Assembly: GCA_016785225.1 (NCBI GenBank)
Contig: JAFBJZ010000916.1
Location: 282,703-346,702 of the forward strand
DNA: 64,000 nucleotides
From: Psettodes erumei
Lineage: Eukaryota > Chordata > Actinopteri > Pleuronectiformes > Psettodidae
Reading direction: 5' to 3'
Shown here piece by piece: positions 57,893-64,000 of the stretch; position 1 is the first letter of the stretch; the number at the start of each line of letters is the position of its first letter. Position numbers and translations under genes: made by a program. Below the pieces are notes generated by a model that saw only the letters and a list, made by a program, of their open reading frames with translations, was not told the DNA's origin and did no database searches.

Positions 57893-60800
57893 CTTCAGGG
57901 AAAGGAGCCATCAGTGCGTCAACTGGCTCTGCTCCACTTCAGAAACATCATCACCTTAAACCTGAAACTGGATGAGGCTCTCGCCCGACCCCGAGCCAGA
58001 GTTCCTCCTTCTATCATACAGATGCTGCTTATATTGCAGGTATACACACACACACACACACACACACACTGTCAAACACATAGCAGGACAAACCTCCAAG
58101 ACAAAGAGGATAAATGGCAACAGATGGGAGAAAGGGTTTTTTTACCCTGCCAAGGGATCTCACAGGAAGCAGTCTTAATGTGAGCACAGAGCACAGTCGT
58201 CTTCCCATGACCACACAGTACCCTCTGCACCCTGTCTCTGTTTGTGTGTGTGTGTGTGTAGATGTTAGTTGTGTGTGAAATACCCATGTTTACACTGTCC
58301 TTTAAGACCGTGACATCCTCACAAGAACACAAAAACTCAGTAAGTCATTTGTGAGTCTGTGGACTTCATTTGCTAAAACTTCACTTTCATATGCACAATT
58401 CATGTGACAGCAAAAGGAATTTGTGAAAAATGTATATGTAGCTGAACCAGGGCTATTTGTTTTAGTTACTCATCCACTGTGTAGCAACGCATAGCTGCAC
58501 ACGGTAAATCGTCTGTTACCTTAATGTCCTAAGGGAACAGGAAAAGTTCTTTATCATTAACTTTGGGATACTCCTCACGCAAAGCACAAGTACTGGATTT
58601 TCAAGTTAAAGTAAAAACAACTTATGAAAATGAGAATTCACATTTAGATGATTTCTGAATATTTTACTAACGATCTTATTTAGGGGCATTGAAAGCAAAG
58701 AATAAATGGTGATTTTTTGACTAGAATTTATGCGTAAAACAACAAAATTTATAAACACTACTCAAAAACAACTTGCATTTTTGCGTTCTGCATAAATTTT
58801 ATGCAACCTTTGCTCCTGAGGGATTACAAGATAAGAGGCAGTCTCTATCACTGAGGAGTGGATGACAGCTCACATTTAAGATGTGTGCTAATCTTTCCCC
58901 CAAAAAACCTGCTATATGCCTTTAATGTCAGACTTTACTGGTCAGAGGTAAGATATGGGTCAGGGAGTGAATTAAGTGGATTAAATGTGCTCTCGAGTGT
59001 GTCTCTGCATGTGAACTGAGTCGTCTGAGTGTGTGTGTGTGTGATGGGGTTAGTTTGGACATCATTGTAGTGACTCATTGACCCAAATCTGCAGCTCCCA
59101 GACTCAGACAGAGAGAGGTCTGGCTCCGAAAAAAAAGGAAAACAGAAAAAAGACTCGAAAGAGAACTCGAAAACAAGATATTTTTTGTTTTATCATCTGT
59201 GTACAGAGAAATGACGCAGCGTCATTTTAACTGATTGGTTTTTATTTGTCCACAATATATATCAAATCAACAGAGACATGAAAGCAGGGCAGCAAAGGCC
59301 AGATGTAATAGAGAGATCAAATTCAGCAGTGAATGTCGGCTGTTTGCTACTTCTCATTCTCATCTGTTAGTAATTTCCCTTTTGTTCTGTTAAGATGCTT
59401 TGACGCCAATTTACTGAAGTCAGTTCTACTAATGTGGTTTGTCTCTGCGCTGTGGTTTTGCTGCATGGGTTCCATGATTCACAGTATTGAAACTTGATTG
59501 ATCTCTTCTTTGTTATTTACAGACATATACCCCTCAGTGTGACAAATAACTTTTATTACAGAATTGTGGAGGTGATTCTGACCCAAATCCAGCTTCTGAA
59601 AGTATCTTATGTCTTTGAATGATCTGAAAACACAAAGAGCCTGAACCTTGTAAACTGCAAGGCTCTTTGTTCATAAAACAAGTACCATCTTGATTATGAG
59701 GCTAATTTACTGATCTGCTTGACACACTAACATCAAATGCACAGAGGTTTTGAACCTTACTGCAGAGATGAAAGCTGTGATTCCTGTGTTTCCTGGGTGA
59801 CAATGCAAAACCAATTATGCCGGTCCCATGAAAGGAGAAGAACCATGAATAAATGGTAAACAGGGCAATGAGGGCTCCACTAATGCAGAGTGGATGTGCG
59901 GCAAAGTGGGATGCATCCACTGTGTTCAGCCTGAACATCTCCTTAAAGCTCCTAATCAATGTTATTTAATTTTTTTTATTGCCAATGGATAAAATGACTG
60001 TGTGTAATGTGAAAGGTGCCGCTGGAAATGATCCCTCTTTGCGATATGAACCTCTGAGCTTTTTGCTTTGGTTTGGTCTTGACACTCTCACCAGTATTGT
60101 TTCCAGTAGAAGCAAAAAGCTGATTTTATAGAAAAAGCTCTGAAAACAGACCGCAAACTCATTGACCAGCACCATGACTGTAATGTGTGTAATGTAATAT
60201 ACTGCTTGACTAATGCAGTCATTATCATTCCTTATGCCATAAAGTGTAAAGGTGAATCCAAGAGTGACAAAGATAATGCCAGAAACAAGTTTACATTCTT
60301 TACAGCAGGTTTCATCATTAAGTTTACCCCCACTATTTCTGTCTATATTAAACCAGTTGTCTAAATTGAAAGATGCTGTTGAAGTTTTTCTCCTCTGAAT
60401 GTGTGTATACATGTTTGTACAAGTCTGAGTTGGGGACCAATTTGACTCAACACTCGCTGTTGTTTTATTCATGTTGTCCTCCAGCTGGGTTTATGAAAAC
60501 AACAGCTTCTAAAGTTTCCATTACCTTCAGCCAACAAGTAGCAGTTACTGGCTAACACAACTTTTGTGCTTGTGTCTATGTTTGTGTGTTTGTTTGTGGG
60601 TCTGCAGGGTGTCCATGAATCTAAAGGCGTAACAGAAGACTACCTGCGTCTGGAGTCTCTCATCCAGAAGGTGGTCTCTCCCTACCTCGGGACTCATGGC
60701 TTGTATTCCAGAGATGGATCCTCCAATCTGCATTGCTCCTCCTGCCTATTAGGTGTGTGTGTGTGTGTGTGTGTGTGTTTGCAGAGAATGGATGTGCTTC

Positions 60801-61537
60801 CAGATGTTATACATTCCACATTCTTAAATTCATGTGTCCTCTTGTACTTGAGGTTTTCTGTGGGGCTCTTTGGCATGTTTTCAAGAATAAATAATCAATA
60901 TGAAAAAACCTGTCTTTCTCCCTTTTTCTCACTCACTGTAGAAAAGCGTTTGCACCGCTCCTGGTCCTCCAGACCCGTCAGCTCCCCCGCCGCCAAAAAT
61001 CCTGTGGTACGGTCTAAGAGCTACAACGTCCCCATGCTGACCCCTGTGGTGGAATATGATGTGGACTCCTCCATAGTAGTTGGCACTGGTATCAGACGGC
61101 ACTCTGTCTCTGAGATGACATCCTGCGTGGAAGAGAGCAGCTCTGTGGCCGAATCCACCACCAACGCCACCAGTAACAGCACGTCAGGCACTGGGACCTC
61201 CGAGGACCTCAAGACCAGAGTTGCTGACAGACCCGCAGGTTCCCACCCTCTCAAGCCTCAGCATCAATCCCCGAGCATCCTTCCTGATCCTACCCCTCGT
61301 GTGGACACGCATGGCACAGGATCATTGGTGTGGGACTCTCCCTCATTCTCCGGGATGCTGGCTGCAGACACGAGCTCCGGCCCCAGTCCGTCGTCCAGTC
61401 CCGAAGTCACAATGGACCACGTCCGGGAGTCTCTGGACTCTGAGCCAGATCAGGATGGCATCTTTCTGGACTTCTCACGGCGCTGCTCTGGAGGGTCAAC
61501 GCACAGCAGAGACAGTAGCAGACAGAGTGTGGCATGA
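51770..61537 (+). CDS. prr5: proline-rich protein 5 (Protor-1), mTORC2 subunit
   Basis: PRR5 binds Rictor in mTOR complex 2, which phosphorylates AKT, SGK1 and PKC. Coding exons are 51770-51795, 54026-54211, 55338-55418, 56502-56608, 57707-57798, 57899-58039, 60608-60752 and 60942-61537. They sum to 1374 nt, or 457 codons plus stop, with consistent phases and GT-AG sites. The HbrB-like core is near identical to human PRR5: GTQQRRAGANATWNSIHNAV, LLKTELGSFFTEYLQNQLLT, GKEPSVRQLALLHFRN. The C-terminal tail carries KNPVVRSKSYN and IRRHSVSEMTSC. PRR5 rather than PRR5L is favoured by GTQQRRAGANATWN and the long tail. Human PRR5 is 388 aa; the excess is in the tail. Confidence 0.94.
51801..51822 (+). 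repeat. (CA)n microsatellite just after prr5 exon donor
   Basis: About 11 CA units beginning six bases into the intron, followed by a short CAA run. Confidence 0.9.
52338..52483. repeat. (TG)n then (CA)n in prr5 intron
   Basis: TG run at about 52338-52358 followed by GAGA, and CA run at about 52464-52483. A further CA run is at about 53068-53096. No coding content seen between prr5 exons 1 and 2. Confidence 0.85.
54026..54211 (+). CDS. prr5: prr5 second coding exon (Ser-rich N-terminus)
   Basis: It reads SLHSKLRLGSSSSSSLTDLS, then QAKTAAGGAGEKAGTAGALA, and ends GTQQRRAGANATWN, which is conserved with human PRR5. Human has RRLKFMSSPSLSDLGKRE at the start. An alternative acceptor three bases downstream (AG at 54027-54028) is possible. 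It ends in phase 2 (AG|C Ser). Confidence 0.9.
55338..57798 (+). CDS. prr5: prr5 exons 3-5: HbrB-like core
   Basis: Exon 55338-55418 gives IHNAVISVFQRKDLGENELY; exon 56502-56608 gives QLLKTELGSFFTEYLQNQLL and ILRDKIRFYE; exon 57707-57798 gives GQKLLDSLADTWDFFFCDVL and ends QAIFYPVQ. This helical region is shared with PRR5L and fungal HbrB-type proteins and contributes to Rictor binding. Confidence 0.95.
57865..57892 (+). repeat. (GT)14 at the acceptor of prr5 exon 6
   Basis: The tract ends six bases before the exon (cttcag|GG), so it stands where the polypyrimidine tract should be. Confidence 0.95.
57899..58039 (+). CDS. prr5: prr5 exon 6, symmetric 141-nt exon
   Basis: It reads GKEPSVRQLALLHFRNIITL, NLKLDEALARPRARVPPSII and QMLLILQ. 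Phase 0 at both ends, 47 codons. It is bracketed by (GT)14 at the acceptor and (AC)13 starting four bases after the donor. Skipping would keep frame but delete part of the conserved core. Confidence 0.95.
58044..58069 (+). repeat. (AC)13 at the donor of prr5 exon 6
   Basis: It begins four bases into the intron (gtat then ACAC...). It is complementary to the (GT)14 on the other side of the exon. Confidence 0.95.
58070..60607 (+). other. prr5: prr5 intron, no gene seen
   Basis: 2.5 kb of AT-rich intron with short GT runs (58243-58259, 59030-59042). No supported exon. Confidence 0.6.
60608..60752 (+). CDS. prr5: prr5 exon 7
   Basis: It reads GVHESKGVTEDYLRLESLIQ, KVVSPYLGTHGLYSRDGSSN and LHCSSCLL, close to human PRR5. 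It ends in phase 1 (G|AA Glu). The donor is the first GT of a (GT)13 run at 60753-60778. Confidence 0.94.
60753..60778 (+). repeat. (GT)13 containing the prr5 exon 7 donor
   Basis: The splice donor G|GTGTGTGT is the start of the repeat, so many equivalent GT dinucleotides follow the true site. Confidence 0.95.
60942..61537 (+). CDS. prr5: prr5 terminal exon: Ser/Pro-rich regulatory tail
   Basis: It starts KRLHRSWSSRPVSSPAAKNP, then VVRSKSYNVPML and IRRHSVSEMTSC, and ends DQDGIFLDFSRRCSGG, THSRDSSRQSVA and TGA. RSKSYN and RRHSVSEM are conserved basophilic phosphosite contexts; EGIFIDF/DGIFLDF is also shared with human. The middle is serine/threonine-rich and longer than in human. Confidence 0.94.
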
Positions 61538-61563
61538 CACACACACACACACACACACACACA
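61538..61563 (+). repeat. (CA)13 directly after the prr5 stop codon
   Basis: The repeat starts immediately after the TGA and lies in the 3' UTR. It is complementary to the (GT)13 at 60753. Confidence 0.95.
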
Positions 61564-63060
61564 AGCACATTTATCTGAGGAGATTCACACGTATGATGAA
61601 GAGACGTGCAAACGATGCTGAGCCATTACTGACATTCCTTATAACCTGTGATGGCCCCTGCTGTTTTCTGAAGACTCTAGATCATTAAGGATTCTTTCAA
61701 ACTGAATTATTTTTCTAGGTAATATTTTCTTCTATCACTACAAACAAAGCTATGGCCATAATGACAAGTAAATATATCATTTTAGTACTTTTTAAAATGT
61801 ATTCCCCCATTTGGAAACATCAGCATTGGGAAGCAATAATCACACTGATTATTGATCACTTGACTTTCAAACTAAACTATAACTAATAAAACTATTGTAA
61901 TGTTGACAAGAGCGGTCGTTTTGGTCATTGAATAATTATTCAGTGGTTCCCAAACTTCGTCATCAAGGTTATGACCTGAACTGTGAGTATTGATAGCATC
62001 TTCTAAGAGTGTTTCATTGAAATAAAGATTTGGATGAAACAGGTAAAAGTTTAAAAGGTTTAAAAGGATCAGTTTACTGTCCCCCTCTCTCGCTATCTCT
62101 CTCCCTCTTTTTTTGCAGGAACATGCATATGTGCAGTATAGATTATGCAGGATTTTTCCACTCCTGACTCTTAGAATTAAGGTATGTTACTTATCTCAGT
62201 ACCCCTCACATGATATTGATACCCACCAGGAAGACGCTGAGGCGTTGTATGGCGGCGACGTGAAAGAGAATATCGAGTGATAATAAAGATATATTTTAAG
62301 GAGTTTATCCTGCTTCTGTCGACCTCGTGAAAGCAAGACGCAGTTCCGAAGTCCGGTAAAAACTGTTGTGAGGCACTTATGTCTGGAATCGACGGGATTT
62401 TGCAGACAAACGTGTGGGCAGTGGAGTGTCGGATCCCCGGAGCAGGTGAATTGTTTGATTTCTTTATATGAGCTGGAAAAACAAATGTTTATATTTGATG
62501 AGCAACCATAGCCACTGTTTGAGTACATAGTATTTATTATGATGATTATAACCTCTGCCATTAGATTCTATTTCTGTTGCAATCAAATTAGTTTTTTTTA
62601 GGGTAAAAGTTCGTTCATCAGTGTCCTGCCAGGTGCGACAGCACAAGTATGTCGTATATGATGCTGAATCATCACTTCCTGTTGTCTATCAGGTGGCATT
62701 CCTTCATTATGATTCAAGAAAAAAGGTTCAGTTCTTAAAATGTAAACAGCACATTGTCTCTCTATATGTGGTGATATTATCTCACTAAATCAAGCTGAAC
62801 GAATCTCAAGTCTACTCCCCTTTTACCTGTTATATGTCAACAGGGTTGAATTTTTTATTTATATAATTTTAGATTTTTTTTTTGAATGAAATAGAAGATA
62901 AAATAAATCAACAATAACAGTGTATTAAGGCGATGAAGTGTGTAAATATAGTATTAAGATATGATATGTATTAAAAAATGCCTTGCTGGCATATGTCATC
63001 AAAGAACATCAAACATCAAAGAACAGTTTTTAATAAATATCTCACAGAATATTATGTGAA
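61564..63060 (+). other. prr5: prr5 3' UTR and intergenic sequence
   Basis: AATAAA hexamers occur at 61885, 62021 and 62282; the second (attgaaataaagatttgg) looks best. Beyond about 62.3 kb I see no gene; sequence becomes very AT-rich toward the satellite. Confidence 0.5.
62021..62026 (+). terminator. prr5: candidate prr5 poly(A) signal AATAAA
   Basis: It lies about 480 bases after the stop; alternatives are at 61885 and 62282. Choice between them is not decidable from sequence alone. Confidence 0.4.
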
Positions 63061-63078
63061 ATGTGAAAAATGTCAATT

Positions 63079-64000
63079 TATTAAACACCATTCTGTACTA
63101 TATTTATGCATGCATTTTTGGCGATTTTAAATTTTGACATTTTTTTTGACATTTTTCGCAAAAAAACGACATATACTAAAGTATGACTTTTTTTGTTTTT
63201 GGGACATGCTAAAATATGACCTTTTATGACCTTTTATACATTTTTAACTGCAGTTATGCTATCAGGGGTTTATTAAACACCATTCTGTACTATATTAATG
63301 CATTTTTTGGCGATTTTAAATTTTGACATTTTTGGCAAAAAACGACATACTAAAGTATGACTTTTTTTTGTTTTTGGGACATGCTAAAATATGACCTTTT
63401 TATGACCTTTTATACATTTTTAACTGCAGTTATGCTATCAGGGGTTTATTAAACACCATTCTGTACTATATTAATGCATTTTTTGGCGATTTTAAATTTT
63501 GACATTTTTCGCAAAAAACGACATACTAAAGTATGACTTTTTTTTGTTTTTGGGACATGCTAAAATATGACCTTTTATGACCTTTTATACATTTTTAACT
63601 GCAGTTATGCTATCAGGGGTTTATTAAACACCATTCTGTACTATATTAATGCATTTTTTGGCGATTTTAAATTTTGACATTTTTCGCAAAAAACGACATA
63701 CTAAAGTATGACTTTTTTTTGTTTTTGGGACATGCTAAAATATGACCTTTTTATGACCTTTTATACATTTTTAACTGCAGTTATGCTATCAGGGGTTTAT
63801 TAAACACCATTCTGTACTATATTAATGCATTTTTTGGCGATTTTAAATTTTGACATTTTTCGCAAAAAACGACATACTAAAGTATGACTTTTTTTTTTTT
63901 TTTTGGGACATGCTAAAATATGACTTTTTATGACCTTTTATACATTTTTAACTGCAGTTATGCTATCAGGGGTTTATTAAACACCATTCTGTACTATATT
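63079..64000. repeat. tandem satellite, monomer about 176 bp, at least five copies, continuing past the window
   Basis: The string TTAAACACCATTCTGTACTA recurs at 63081, 63273, 63449, 63624, 63800 and 63977, giving periods of 192, 176, 175, 176 and 177. Copies differ mainly in T-run length (the first has an extra TTTTTTGACATT-like insertion). Each monomer has a CTGCAG site and the 6-bp-arm hairpin CATACT-AA-AGTATG. No coding capacity. The family is not identified. Confidence 0.95.

Noticed and set aside
63079..64000. CRISPR array
   Set aside because: Repeat units are about 176 bp and contiguous with no unique spacers; this is a eukaryotic satellite.

Overview
The window looks like a stretch of a ray-finned (teleost) fish chromosome. 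It holds intron-split vertebrate genes with short to medium introns, many CA/GT and CT microsatellites, and an AT-rich tandem satellite at the right edge. Family identities come from recalled vertebrate proteins read against the translated exons; no search was run.

Layout. (1) 1-37.8 kb, + strand: the 3' three quarters of a WNK1-type protein kinase gene. The window opens inside an intron. The first exon (185-405) carries the catalytic and activation loops, so the N-terminus and the front half of the kinase domain lie outside. About 33 well-supported exons follow, down to the stop at 32717. They encode the rest of the kinase, the first PF2-like autoinhibitory domain, a polyQ coiled coil, a proline-rich middle with cassette exons including a 482-codon exon of HSN2 type, a second PF2-like domain, four RFxV motifs, and the WNK1-type C-terminus. 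A long 3' UTR probably runs to about 37.8 kb. (2) 37.8-46.7 kb: no gene seen; dispersed repeats, microsatellites, and a CpG-rich block at about 45.08-45.31 kb that looks like a promoter plus noncoding first exon on the + strand. (3) 46.77-49.83 kb, - strand: a complete five-exon klhl10 (BTB-BACK-kelch; CUL3 adaptor). (4) 51.77-61.54 kb, + strand: prr5 (Protor-1, an mTORC2 subunit), eight coding exons and 457 codons. If the CpG-rich block is its first exon, klhl10 lies antisense inside a prr5 intron. (5) 61.5-63.06 kb: prr5 3' UTR and intergenic sequence. (6) 63.08-64.0 kb: at least five copies of a satellite of about 176 bp, running off the window.

Functionally the three genes are not an operon-like set. 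WNK1 senses chloride and osmotic state and signals through SPAK/OSR1; PRR5 sits in mTORC2, which acts on SGK1, a known regulator of the WNK pathway; KLHL10 is a spermatid ubiquitin-ligase adaptor. The link is at most evolutionary synteny.

The points most worth a second look are: a GC-AG intron in the kinase C-terminal region; a one-base frame break in a large wnk1 exon; two tiny cassette exons encoding a cysteine-rich insert; a prr5 exon bracketed by complementary (GT)n and (CA)n tracts at its splice sites; a klhl10 poly(A) signal overlapping its stop codon; and the satellite. I found no evidence of a wholly new biological system.
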